Shown here in pieces: positions 48,665 through 59,299 of a stretch of 64,000 nt of DNA. Source of the DNA: Zoroaster sp. YZ-2022 (Eukaryota; Echinodermata; Asteroidea; Forcipulatida; Zoroasteridae). Below the pieces are notes generated by a model, which made no database searches, was not told the DNA's origin, and saw nothing but the letters and a program-made list of their open reading frames with translations. The stretch is from the NCBI GenBank assembly GCA_029582265.1, contig CM055817.1, forward strand, positions 29,378,303-29,442,302, in the 5' to 3' direction. A program made the translations under genes and the position numbers. Numbering within the stretch: the stretch's first letter is position 1; every line of letters begins with the position of its first letter.

Positions 48665-49677
48665 AGGTCCTGTGAAGAGTGTATTTACCAAACTTTATTT
48701 GTTGGTGCTGTTATATCGATTGGTATGAATTAAAAACAATTTTAAATGTTTTTGGATTATTAATTGTTTATCTAAGAATCAAAAATTGACTCCCCGAATT
48801 TTCGAAGTTTTAAGGAAACGTTCGTGACGTACACAAAGGCAGAGAATTTTACACTCGCGGAGCTAGGCGGTATGGTTTGGTGCCAGACTTTGATCGGATC
48901 CAATAACAGTCTTTTAGGCCAGAAGCACGGGAGTAACACGCGAAAAACATGTCCGAAAGAGAGGAGAGTTATCCGTGAAACGCACCGCAAGCCCCCATCA
49001 TGCGGTCGGAACACACACCGAAGGCAATGCTAACATTACGGTGTTATTTTATGAAATAACAGAAACAGTTGAGTCAAAGTTCTGATCATTTAAAAAAAAA
49101 CCTCAAAACAAGCGCAGGCATAATGAGAAAGGTTTGATGTTTTTATGTTTGTCTTGCCCAGGATATAAAATCAGACACGATGTTTTTATTAATGCGGAAA
49201 ATCACGGCATGTGAACACTGAAACGGTGAGCATGGTGTGAACATGTCGTTTTGCACGGAAGTGGACTGGGTTATGCATGGGAGTATTACTAAATGGCCAC
49301 TTACCCCGAGTCTTTCTCGCTTTAAAAAAACACCCCTCTTCTTCGTTGGAGCCTTCACAGCCTTCTTACTTAGCGGGAATATCGTTGGAATTGCATCTGG
49401 TAGCAGCATGGCCTTATAAGCCATACCGAACTGGCTGTGAAAGCCCCGTTCAAAGCATGTCTGCTCGTCTGTCTGCAAGTGCTGTGGATCGCGGATCGGG
49501 AATTGCCTCAGTGTACGTCACGAATTTTATGTTAATGAGGGGTATGGGCGTGTCGAAAAGCACCCCCTAAATGTATGGTATAAACGTGAGGGAAAAAATT
49601 TACAAATGACAAATATATGTTCCTGTAGGTATACTTTATTGTATACAATGAAAAAACCCACCTATTTCATAGGATCA
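48665..49677. mobile_element. Kolobok-like TTAA element, copy 2
   Basis: Flanked by TTAA on both sides (48661-48664, 49678-49681). Ends are AGGTCCTGTGAAGAG at the left and CTATTTCATAGGATCA at the right, imperfectly inverted. Copy 1 at 40107-41280 preserves the better right end (TTCACAGGACCT). TTAA target duplication with a THAP-containing interior is the combination described for the Kolobok superfamily; piggyBac also uses TTAA but lacks THAP. Confidence 0.78.
49143..49478 (-). pseudogene. THAP zinc-finger remnant, copy 2
   Basis: TCFERGFHSQFG, KAMLLPDAIPTIFPL and then a lysine-rich linker (KKAVKAPTKKRG) are read on the minus strand, close to the copy at 40655-40812. The first C-S-x-x-F half is lost. 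No catalytic core remains. Confidence 0.6.
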
Positions 49678-49681
49678 TTAA

Positions 49682-50400
49682 ATACAGATATATACAAGCT
49701 GGGTAGTGAGTTAATGCAATATGTACACTTGACAATATTTACACAGGTTTTATATCACTTCATACAGAAAATCATACCAACTTGTCGTAAAATTACCACC
49801 GTTATATTTACATAGCATATCTTACTCAAGTCAAATACAATAACATTTATTTGTTTTAGCTGAATTCGTAAATCAAATATTAATAATAAGTAATAAACCA
49901 TTTAACTCATCTTTAATAAAACATTTAACTCTTCTTATAACACAAACTTTTCTTAAACAATTAACAACTTTAACAATTAAATTTACTTGCTGGGAACGGC
50001 CCTACTCCTCCTTCATTGCTTCAACTCCCAATTCATAGATCCTTGACATTTTGCTTCGTCGGATGACCTTACCGCTTTGATCATATCTTTTCACCTCGTG
50101 GATTTCGGTTATCCTTATCATTTTGTCTCTGATCATTTCCTATATTTCGAGGGGTTTCCATCACATTCTCACCCTCTTCTTCTGCTGTACACTTTCTTCC
50201 TCGTCGTCTTCACTTTCGCTACTGCTACTACTACTCTACTGTCGCGTCTCTTAAAATAGCAGAAAATACAGGCGATACATCTTTAATAATATGAAAGTAC
50301 ATGTACATGACTGTCAAAATATTAGTATAAAAACCTTTTAATAATAAACAAGCTTCCAAAATAAAAGGAGACATTACACCAATTCCCCATTTGTAAACCG
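49682..50400. other. AT-rich stretch without recognised genes
   Basis: No supported frame or repeat. Confidence 0.4.
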
Positions 50401-50509
50401 CTAACTACATGTTGTACTACACCGGTTTAATTGCAGTAAATAAAGACAATGTTTCCTTATATAAACAGATACCTTGGGAACATTGGTGTTACATTTTCAT
50501 GAGAGAGGG

Positions 50510-51590
50510 CCATGCGAAAGCGCGAAAATGTGCTACTAAAGGACAACCTCACAGGAGACAAAGGAGGAAAATCATTCAAAATGTCTTTCCAAATTGTCAA
50601 CACTAATCTACAGCAAATCTACAGACTGTCTTACCACCAATGATAGAGCAAGTGTCACAGCTCGCTGGTCAAAAATGGAGGTAAATATAACATGCGAATG
50701 ATTTATAAACTAATTATATAATATTTGTTTCATACATTTTGGTAAAATTAAATTAAGTAAATTTTGGTCCACTATTTTCTCTCAGTATTTTTCATGGAAT
50801 ATTTTCTCCTTGTTATACAGAGGCAGAACACTGCGACTTTTTTCTATTTGGAGACTATGAGTTGTTGACAAAGATGTATGGTATCTGCAGCTGCAACGGT
50901 AAATACACATGATATTTTATCTGATACACAGTACACATGTGTATATGGTACACGTACATGTACATGTACAGTACATGTATTTACAACATGTGTTCATGTA
51001 GTTACAACTTATTTCCTGGGGCACTACTTTTATAACTTATCCATACCTCTTTGTCGCTCGATATTGCTGTCTATATTGCACTACTTCCAAGGAGAGCATG
51101 AAACTCCCCATAGCTGAACGGGAACCGGCCAATGCACGAACCCTACAGTCAATTATCGAGTCCTACAAAGCATATGGAGCAGACGGTTCGCGTAAAGCCC
51201 GTGCCAAGGACGTATCTCATAGCATCATAGCTCATTCCAACTTAATGAGATATATTAATATGACATACATGTAATCATATCAATCAAGTCTTTTCGAGTT
51301 GACATTTTAAATATATAATTGGTGCATGTTAATTGTCTTAGAGCGATAAACAAACTCCTATTGCATTTTACTGCACTTCCAAAGCTTCATAATCTGGACA
51401 TGTACAGTACATGTACATTTTGTACTAACCATGCATACCCTAAGACATCAAGCAAGATGAACTTGAGCAAATTGAGGAAGAGTTGCCTCTACACCTCCTT
51501 CAACAAAATCTTCAGAATGCTGATCAATTTTTTCGTCAGATGGCCAACAGGGCTTTCAATCTTCGCCATGAACTGGAAGAATTGGTGAGA
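50510..51590 (+). pseudogene. Exon-like pieces of an uncharacterised transposon-type protein
   Basis: Plus-strand pieces follow a recognisable order. A segment GDKGGKSFKMSFQIVN lies near 50550. An exon-like block (50821-50898, acceptor TTATACAG, donor GGTAAAT) reads AEHCDFFLFGDYELLTKMYG. A block near 51090 reads ESMKLPIAEREPANARTLQS. A last block (about 51455-51586, donor GTGAGA) reads QDELEQIEEELPLHLLQQNL. GDKGG...FK and FGDY-E-L...MYG words belong, as I recall, to a multi-copy metazoan protein family of transposon type with no firm name. Phases of neighbouring pieces do not all agree, so the copy is probably dead. Confidence 0.45.
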
Positions 51591-51825
51591 ATATTAATAT
51601 TTTTTACATACATGTACATTCCATGCAGATTGGGAATTCACCAAGTTATATTTTGTGCTAAATCATTGGTGAGAATATCTTTGTGTACATGTTATAATAC
51701 AACTTGGTGAATTATGAATCTTCATGTACATTGTACATGTACAATATTAATTAGGAAAGTTTTCGGGAGCACCATGTAACACATCTCTAAAGTAGAGGTG
51801 TTGGCTCTGAGAAGAGGCGGTTTTG

Positions 51826-51869
51826 TTCTCAACGTTTCGGCAAGTATGCTCTGGCCGTCGTCAGGAGAA
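51826..51869 (-). ncRNA. Hammerhead ribozyme candidate in the Penelope terminal repeat
   Basis: Minus-strand order: stem I strand TTCTC, core CTGACGA, an extra C, stem II GGCCAG / loop AGCATA / CTTGCC, then GAA, a minimal stem III AC-GU, U at the cleavage position, and GAGAA, which pairs all five bases with TTCTC. All invariant core words (CUGANGA, GAAA, UH) are present. The one unusual point is the extra C before stem II. Penelope elements are known to carry hammerhead motifs of this minimal type I form. Confidence 0.72.
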
Positions 51870-52100
51870 TGGAGAGATGTGGAGAGTGGTGTCTTATATA
51901 CACTGCTGGAGGATCCTGTTGTGTTTAGTGGAGTGTGTTGGTGGTGGTGATGCCTGGTTCTGCTGAAGTGTTGTCTGCCAGATGCTGCTGATGTTGTATC
52001 TTATGTCTTGTGGTACTGTGTGATGTTTCTTGATTTCGATGGCTTCACGGATGCGTCGGTGATACCAATTCTTGACTGGTGCGATGAGTGCGGTGTTCTC

Positions 52101-52325
52101 TCATTGGATGGTGTGATTGTTGTTGTACGCGTGTTTGATGATTGCTGACTTGTCTATTTCACCTTTCCTGCCATGTGCTTTATGTTCCTTGAGTCTTGTT
52201 TGAAGGTCCCTGCCAGTCTCTCCGATGTAAACTTTGCCGCATTCACAGGGGATGCGGTAAACACCAGATCTACTGGCAGGGTCGAGTTTGTCCTTGTGTG
52301 TCTGGAGCTGGGATTGGAGTTTCAT
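52101..52325 (-). pseudogene. Penelope GIY-YIG endonuclease domain
   Basis: Open for 74 codons. The nuclease core reads SGVYRIPCECGKVYIGETGR, with GVY and YIG as the GIY-YIG pair about 11 residues apart, a conserved Arg (LQTRLKEHK), and a C-x-C pair typical of Penelope nucleases. It nicks target DNA to prime reverse transcription. The domain itself looks intact, but the RT upstream is deleted and interrupted. Confidence 0.9.
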
Positions 52326-52769
52326 TGAAGAGGTGTGATATACTTGGATGTCTTTTTTCAGGATTTTCTGGATCTTGTATGATGTGTGGCCGATGTATGG
52401 GAGGATAGCGATAGACTTGTCTAATGTTGGTTCTTGGTCGTTTCTGGTTTGTGGTTGTTTGGTGGAGTTTGCGGTGATCCTATAGCCGTTGAACTTGAGG
52501 ACTTGCTTGACATGCTTGAGTTCTTCTTGTAGATGTTGGGTGTTACAGATGTTGTATGCTCGTTGTACTAGTGTGCGTTGTATTGAAGACTTTACTGATG
52601 GTGGATGAAAAGATCTGGCATTCCGGTAGCGGTCAGTGTTGGTGGGCTTTCTGTAAACGGCGTGTCCCAGGGTGCCGTCTGCTTGTATTGTGATGTTTAC
52701 ATCAAGGAACGAGAGAGTTATATTTTTCGATTTTCATGGTGAAAGAGTTGTCCGTTCCATGTGGCCATA

Positions 52770-53406
52770 TCGTCACCGTTTTCACGAAGTGACGAAACAG
52801 CCCACACAGCTGCAAATCCATGTATTGAGATAATCGCACATGAAGTTGAACTGTTTTTGAAATCGCAATTTCAAAGACTTTTCAGCATTAATTATTTTAG
52901 ATTTTGCTTCCTACTTAAAGCTAATAACTTTAATTACAAAGAAATGTCGGTATCTTTATCAAAGAGATTGTAATTAATGAATTACTTTCAAACATATTTG
53001 TCACTTCGTGAAAACGCAAAAACAAGACCGCGCGTGCAGAGCGCTGTATATTAAACAACGTATTGAGCGATTTGTCACTTCGTGAAAACGCTAAACGTAA
53101 GTAGGTCACACGATTCGTCACTTCGTGAAAACGCAAAACCAACAATACCCGCTTTGGCATTTTGCCAATCGCTATGTATTTCAATGTATAAAACGGCGAA
53201 TGGCGATTCGTCACTTCGTGAAACCGGAAAACAGCTTAGCTGAGTGATTCACCGGGTATATTAATAGCGTAATTACGAAACTATGACGTTTCAACACTTG
53301 AAACTTAGCAGAAATGTTAATGAATACATCTCAAATATCTACAAAACTGAATTTGACAAAAAAAGAGATTTTTTACGGATTTGTCACTTCGTGAAAACGG
53401 TGACGA
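52770..53406. mobile_element. 637-bp MITE inserted in the Penelope RT
   Basis: Ends are inverted: TCGTCACCGTTTTCACGAAG at the left, and the same in reverse complement at the right. TA (or ATAT, which cannot be told apart) is duplicated on both sides. Removing the element and one TA restores the RT reading FIIWPHG. The inner direct repeat TTYGTCACTTCGTGAAAACG occurs at 52997, 53071, 53114, 53207 and 53380, plus once inverted at 52777. Another copy begins at 63952. No coding capacity. Confidence 0.9.
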
Positions 53407-53842
53407 TATGATGAAGGCGTCGTCCACGTAGTGGAGCCATAGTGTTGGTTTGTGAGTTGCGAATAGTAGAGCTGATTTTTCGAAGTCTTCCATGAATAGG
53501 TTAGCTAAATGAATGGTGGTGTTCTGGATGATCTTGATGAGATGAGTTGAATTCTTGATGTGTGGTGTTCTGTCTGGCCAACTAGGGGGCGTAGGATGCC
53601 GGTGAGGTGACGGGCTGTGTTATAAGTCGGTGATCACTTAGATGAGATGATAGGTCGGAGCGCGCGGGTTACCGGGTTTGTGAATCTTGGGCATGTTGAG
53701 CTGGATGGGCGGAGAGAACGATATAGTGGAGTTGGTATGGCTGAAGTGCGGTTGAGTGCTAGTAGTTTGCTGGCAAGTCTTCTTTCGATAGCTGGGACCG
53801 GCGTGTCCGGGTCGTCATCCTGCTACTACCTCCCTTTTGTTA

Positions 53843-54515
53843 GCTTGTTGGAATGTTCGCTCCCTGGGTATTCATACAGATCACCAATCTTCTTCTTCCC
53901 CACGAAAGTCCGCGGTGATCGACCTCGAACTCACTCGTCTGGGCATAAGTGCCTGTGCCCTCAGTGAGACTTGACTTGCCGGCAGTGGCTCAATTCGTGA
54001 GGCAAATTTCTCCTTCTGGAGTGGCTACCCAGACAACGCAAGACCTATGCATGGAGTTGGCCTTGCAATTCAGAACTCTCTGCTCCCATGTATCGAACAA
54101 CCTGTATCCTTCTCTCCCCGACTCATGTCCATGCGGATTCGCCTCAGTAGTGGCTTTGTCACTGTCGTCTCTGCGTACGCTCCTACTCTGATGGCTGATT
54201 CCGTGGAGAAGGACGAATTCTATCAACAACTTGACGATACTTTGCTTAGTATACCAGCCGGGGACAGCATTGTGCTTGCCGGAGACTTAAACGCACGCAT
54301 CGGATCTGATTACCGGTCATGGAGTGGTGTGATTGGTCCTCATGGCCTGGGCAATATGAATGACAACGGGCAACGTCTCCTTGAATACTGTGCCGGCCAC
54401 GACCTGTGTCTCACAAGCACATTTTTCGCAGGCTCACCTCGCTCCAAGGCCACCTGGATGCATCCTCGTTCACACCGCTGGCATCAACTTGGCCACATCA
54501 TCGTCATCATCGTCG
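53843..54515 (+). pseudogene. EEP endonuclease of a non-LTR retroelement (CFDP2-like/RTE-type), fragment
   Basis: ACWNVRSL near 53843, then LELTRLGISACALSET, an in-frame stop, HGVGLAIQNSLLPCIE, VSAYAPT, IVLAGDLNARIGSDYRSW and TWMHPRSHRWHQL. These are the ordered motifs of APE-type endonucleases, with catalytic residues in SET, Y-A-P and GDLNAR. The fragment stops at 54515 before the final H of the fold, where it is fused to the end of the Myb-like exon in a GAT/ATC-rich junction. No reverse transcriptase follows. Confidence 0.85.
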
Positions 54516-54723
54516 GTGAGCATCCTGAAGGTGTCGAAAGCGATCTTTGCATGCCCTCAGTGTCACATAAATGTTCTTAGCCTTGATGGCATCATTCATG
54601 TTAGTGTTGATTCCCTCCCATGCTATTTTTGAAATTCCTTGGCCTTGACTTGAAATCGCCAAAACCTCCCTCAGAAGTATTACATCGAGGCCAGGGTAAA
54701 ATCTAACGGTTTTCTTTGCCATT
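54507..54723 (-). CDS. Myb/SANT-like DNA-binding domain exon
   Basis: ATG at 54722 directly follows a splice acceptor (TTTCATTTTCAG at 54724), so a 5' untranslated exon is expected upstream. The product begins MAKKTVRFYPGLDVILLREV and continues with WEGINTNMNDAI and VTLRACKDRFRHLQDAHRR. The pattern (LLREV, W-x2-I, V-x-LR-x-C-x-DR-x3-L) is that of Myb/SANT-like domains found in Harbinger accessory proteins and related host genes. Coding ends at a TGA exactly where the retroelement endonuclease fragment begins, so the rest may have been cut off by that insertion. Confidence 0.6.
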
Positions 54724-55439
54724 CTGAAAATGAAAGATGAAACCTAACATATTAAATGCACTGACTAAATATGGGATGGGGGGAATCAAATTTTAAATTT
54801 TCTGGTGATGAAGAAACATAAGAGGTCCTCTTCCTTTTCATATAGCCTAGGCCATGTCCATACTGCCACAGATACAGCGGCTAGTCCGAGACCAACAGTA
54901 AACATACATGCTACCAGATCTTTATCAGGGTGCAACATCTTGCATTAAGTCAGTGTCACTATTGAAAAAAGAAAAATAACACACACACACAAAGTTAGGA
55001 TACATGTAGGCCTACACTAAAGTTTATGTAAGGCCTACAGTAACGTTAGGCATGTGCACAAACGTTAAATCATGCTAAAGTTAACGTTAGACCTAACACG
55101 AATTTCATCCTCAATTCGAAGACAAAACTACCAAAACATACACTATACATGTACATGTCCAACCTCAAATGAATAACGAGATCATGAACTATCTCTATAG
55201 TTGATTATTTGTTTTTCTCTCGAAATTTTCAGGAAATTGCTGAGTTTTACTATCCGTTTTTCACTTACGTGTAGTGGAGCTGTTATCCGTGTTGACGACA
55301 CTTTTACACTTTCACAGATTGAGTATAACGTCATTAGTACGCAAAGAGTGACGTCACAGCTACTCAAAGTCGCCGTTCCGCTAACCGTGTGCAACCGAAA
55401 CCTCGCTAATTTCACATGGTGTCACCAGAATTAGTCTTA

Positions 55440-55680
55440 CTTGAATACACTTATGTTTATATTTACAAGGATTTGAGAATAATACTTGAATCCATACTTA
55501 CAAGGATATAGAAATAAACTTGTATTCATACTTACAAGGATTTGAGAATAATTCCTTGAATTCATACTTACAAGGATATAGAAATAAACTTGTATTCATA
55601 GTTACAATGATTTGAGAATAATTATTGAATTCATACTTACAAGGATTTCAGAATAATTGCTTGAATTCATATTCAAATAA
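55440..55680. repeat. Tandem repeat, unit about 36-40 bp, six copies
   Basis: Units of the form ACTTACAAGGATTTGAGAAT then AATTACTTGAATTCAT, alternating with GGATATAGAAATAAACTTGTATTCAT. Confidence 0.92.
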
Positions 55681-56159
55681 GTACATTATAATAATAGTCA
55701 GTTTAAAATGTATTATCTGCTCTGTCATGTTAGGAATTAACTGTTACAAATGTAAGTATTCAGTTGCATTTTTCTTAGTATCATGGTGATCAAAACCAAC
55801 TTTACACCAAGTAAAGTCTTCATATTTTAAACACTTTTTTAATGTGCATAGTTTGTTTGTTTTTTCTCTGAAATGAGAGCACTTCAGAAAGAATCATTTT
55901 CACTAACTTCACATCAAGTTGGCTTTCAGATAACAATTCAGCGATCAGTTTGTTACCAGTAATGTACCTTTGCTTTAATTTGTATTTTTAGATTAGTGAA
56001 CTGAAATGTGCTTTTCAAGCTATGACAAGTCACAAACATTTTCAGTGCAAGCTATATTATTTACAATGGTTACTATTAAAACAAGTACAAAACAATTACA
56101 AAAAACTAATCCATGTTTGTAGGCTCTGCCGCAGAAACACTCAAGTCAATTTCATCTTC
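55681..56159. other. Stretch without recognised genes
   Basis: AT-rich, no supported frame. Confidence 0.4.
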
Positions 56160-57709
56160 AATTGCATCAGTGTGACCAGCAACATTGCAGCAACTATCTC
56201 AACCACACAGGTCAGCGCAGGGTAAACCATTTTCTAGACATGTGCACTTCGATGAATCTGTGCAGTTACTACGTTTACATCTAACAGAGCAATGTTCAAG
56301 TTCTAATACAGTATCTGGAGCTGATGGAAAGTTGCCCATCTTCCATTTTCCACCCATGTCCTACAGGTGATGTGTGTGAAGGCATCTGCTCAAGGCTTCG
56401 CTGGTATATTGCTGCCTGGTAATTTGCCCTCTGGATATATTTGCAGAGGGAATCTTTATTTGGTGGCATAACCATTTCAGATTTGGCCAAGCAGAACACA
56501 TTATATGTTGCCTTGTTTATTTGTGTACAGCCATGTTGTGCATATCAAGCAAACAAATTTCTCCAGCATTTCCATTTTGTCTTCAGAAACTTCATATGAG
56601 CCACCTAACTGTTGGAAAACTTCACAGAAATGAGGATTCTTTACAAGAAGATTCAGTGCATTCTTTTTGCCTTTTCCATACAACGCACTGACACTGTCAC
56701 AACCTGAGGAACAATGTAGGCCTATAAGGGCAGAACCGACTTCCTTCCCAATTTGGTTGTGATTCGCTCCTCTACCTGTGTGAACCAATACCCGACAAGG
56801 TATTTTTCAGCTAGTGAAACCCCTATAATAAAGACATCGGTATCAGGGCTCTTGATAGCAACACATGAACTGTCTCTTGCTAGCATACGATGCATGCAAA
56901 TACATTTGAGTGTGTGCTTCCTCGTGGTCACTGCAACTCAAACACCTCTGCCACATGGACATTGCCAGATGGATTGTCATCAGAAACAGTGAATGTATGG
57001 CATTTTGATCCATGAGCCAAAAATACTGTTATCTCACGCAATTCTGTCCCCTTATATCCCTTCCATACCTCAAATAAATATTCAACAAGTTCTTCCTTAT
57101 TAGCACCACATGCCAGGAACTTCTTCCACTGTTGAGGAATAGCTTGCCCTTGCACTCTGATGCGCTGTAAACCACCAGCTGTTCTTTTCGCTCTCTCTGC
57201 ATTTTTAATTGATACATCTGGGTGTGTGTCTGTCAGATAATGAATTGCTGTGGCAGAAATGGTACTAGCCATAGACACAAGGCGATGAAAGATAAAGTCG
57301 GCCAGTTTGACAAATGTGCAAGGGCCTTGGAGTTTCTTTGGATCCAGTTGCTGGATCATAGCCATGCCATCTATGATGAAGGTACTCTTTCTTGGTATTT
57401 CTGCTAGCAGATTTCTGTCCGTCTTAAGGGCGACCTCTCTACCACCAACTGTTAATAGTCTTCACAGTTCTGCACATGATGGTGAATGCTTTCAACTTTA
57501 ACTTTGTAATTCGGGAAAATAAGTCAACTTCCCCCTGCTGAAGCCTGTCCCAAACAAACTGACAGAATGGATCTTGTTGTTGCCACATCACAAGTGGCAA
57601 CAACTCCTGATGAAATCTGCACAAGCTCCTCTTCATCATACAAAAAAGGATTAGCCATACTCCTGATGACTTCTTTGATGGTTTCAATGTCATCTCGGTC
57701 GCGTTTCTT

Positions 57710-57862
57710 TCGGGAAAATAAGTCAACTTCCCCCCCTGCTGACGCCTGAGGACGATCAGAGCATACTGATCGAAACGTCGAGTTGTACCTCCAGTTCTTT
57801 TCAGAACTAATTACTACTCAATTGAGCATTTCACATGGTGTCACCGCAATCACTCTTACTTA
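57710..57862 (+). mobile_element. Penelope terminal fragment inserted in the PIN-like pseudogene, with templated filler
   Basis: Penelope tail sequence (CCTGAGGACGATCAGAGCAT to TTTCACATGGTGTCACCGCA) separates two adjacent blocks of the pseudogene. At its left junction, 57710-57748 duplicates the pseudogene segment 57511-57547 (CGGGAAAATAAGTCAACTTC then CTGCTGA(A/C)GCCTG) with one mismatch and a two-base indel. The insertion thus carries a copied piece of its own target from 200 bp away. Confidence 0.75.
57746..57782 (+). ncRNA. Hammerhead-like Penelope hairpin
   Basis: CTGAGGA, stem II CGATCAG / AGCATA / CTGATCG, AAAC, GTC, GAG. Core and stem II are perfect. The upstream strand of stem I has been replaced by target sequence (GACGC), so the ribozyme would lack stem I. 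Confidence 0.6.
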
Positions 57863-59299
57863 CTGGCCCTTTCCTCACACTGACGGGTGATAGCTGCCCT
57901 CTCACGTTGAGTTGAGATCCATCGGTTCAGTGCTCTTTTTTGTTTGTGAATCCGATCATTCCACCTTTCGTCTTGGAATCTCTATTTGCAGTTTGTTCTA
58001 TGGTTAGATTACAGGCAACTTGTGCAAAGGAATTTTGACTACGTTGAACTACAAAGTTACCATTTCAGTGATGCTGGTGTACTTCTGGGTGGCTGTTGGG
58101 TAGATCTGTCATTTCAAGCCAATAGATTGGCATGTACTTTGCATAACCTTGGTGGTCACATGCAAAAACCCATGGAAGCATTTCTCTTACACTTGCAAGA
58201 TGAAGGTCCCAATTGCCCTCTCGAAGAACAGTCACCATCTCATTGTATGAGCTCCAGAACTTAAAGGTCTTATTACCACTTCTTGCAGTTATGAAGTCAT
58301 CATATGAGACTGCTATCTGTCGGAGCTGTTCAGAAGCAGTAACGTCTTGCCATACTCACTTGGGGAAGGCAGTGTGAAGGTCTGAAATAAGCTTTTCAGT
58401 GGGCATGACAGAAGGCTTTGGGGGTATGATAACGTCTTTGCCAAAAGACTTTGGACCATCCTTCTTGTCACCAAAGTAAGTGACAATATTAGTTAATGGG
58501 CGTTCGGTTGATCGCTGATGGGTTTTTCTTGATGTACATGTAGATGGTACATCAGATTGCTCTGATGCTGATGGGGATGATGCCGAGGGGCGATGTATGA
58601 TGATCTCATTTGTGTTGTGCGGTGTTTCCTTACCAGACAGCGTCTCCTCACCGAAATCATTGTGGTCCCAAACTAGTATGGTATGTTGCCCCCCCCTTTT
58701 TTTTTACTGCTGGTGGTATGACATCATCCCCTCACCTTCATTTGTTTTTTGGCTAGAGCTGTGTCATGTTCAAGGACTACTGAATGGGATACACTGTATC
58801 CAAGTCCATTCATCAAACCAATGAGCTGGGCTGATCCTGATAGGTGTCGAAGAGTCATGGAAAGGGATATGTGTTTAGGTGTCTGTAACCTACCTTTTGA
58901 AGAGAGATACCCTATATCCTGGGCAATGTTCAAGATTCGCCGATGAAAGTAGTTCCCAACTTGGGACATATTTTCCTTCCTGAGGATCAGTAGAGGCCAC
59001 GGCTGTTTCAACGCTAAAAAAGTGCGCCCTCTGTTGGTGAATCTAAATCAGCTCTTATCGTGCTCATTATGTATGCATGTTTAAGGAATTGATCGTTTAC
59101 GCTTCGGAAATGCAATTGACTCGGCTATCGTGACCCCTGAAATAAAATGGTGTTTCTGATCAATTCGTTTCGCATAATGTATTATGTGATTGACTATAAT
59201 CCTTTTTAGGTTCTTTTTTATGTCAGCACAATCTATTTATTCTGAAAAAGGTCACTTAATAGCTCTTTTCGAGGTCGTTAAATCGATTAACTGCCACAT

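Larger units (their letters stand above)
51790..53720 (-). mobile_element. Penelope-like retroelement (GIY-YIG type), interrupted and partly deleted
   Basis: On the minus strand: an RT piece starting MPKIHKPGNPRAP (about 53695), a deletion that joins it to LFMEDFEKSALLFA, the catalytic LHYVDDAFII (about 53435-53405), then, after a 637-bp MITE, WPHG and SFLDVNITIQADGTLGHAVY (about 52720). A linker leads to the GIY-YIG nuclease (52325-52101) and a 3' terminal repeat with a hammerhead-like ribozyme (51826-51869). This is the canonical RT then GIY-YIG order of Penelope elements. The central palm is lost and several frame changes occur. Confidence 0.92.
56160..59011 (-). pseudogene. Decayed single-exon gene for a FEN1/PIN-like protein of a multi-copy uncharacterised family
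   Basis: Ordered blocks on the minus strand: FHRRILNIAQDIGYLSSKGR and SHSVVLEHDTALA (59011-58724); WDHNDFGEETLSGKE (about 58650); YDDFITARSGNKTFKFWSSY and REMLPWVFACD (58320-58130); NSFAQVACNLTIEQTANRDS (about 58000); DIETIKEVIRSMANPFLYDE (about 57690); IIDGMAMIQQLDP and TDTHPDVSIKNAERAKR (57380-57180); HEEAHTQ, SPDTDVFIIG, SGCDSVSALYGKGKKNAL (56920-56640); MVMPPNKDSLCKYIQRANYQ and PVGHGWKMEDGQ (56480-56330); and a Cys-rich end (CTCLENGLPCADLCG). E-E, D-x-D and GCDS...GKGK mirror the acidic sites and helix-turn-helix of FEN1/XPG nucleases. At least two stops (near 58362 and 58060) and four frame changes are present. No introns are needed, so it is a retrocopy or a transposon gene. Confidence 0.7.

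Noticed and set aside
58724..58946. Plus-strand frames opposite the PIN-like pseudogene
   Set aside because: Shadow frames; the minus strand carries ordered family motifs.
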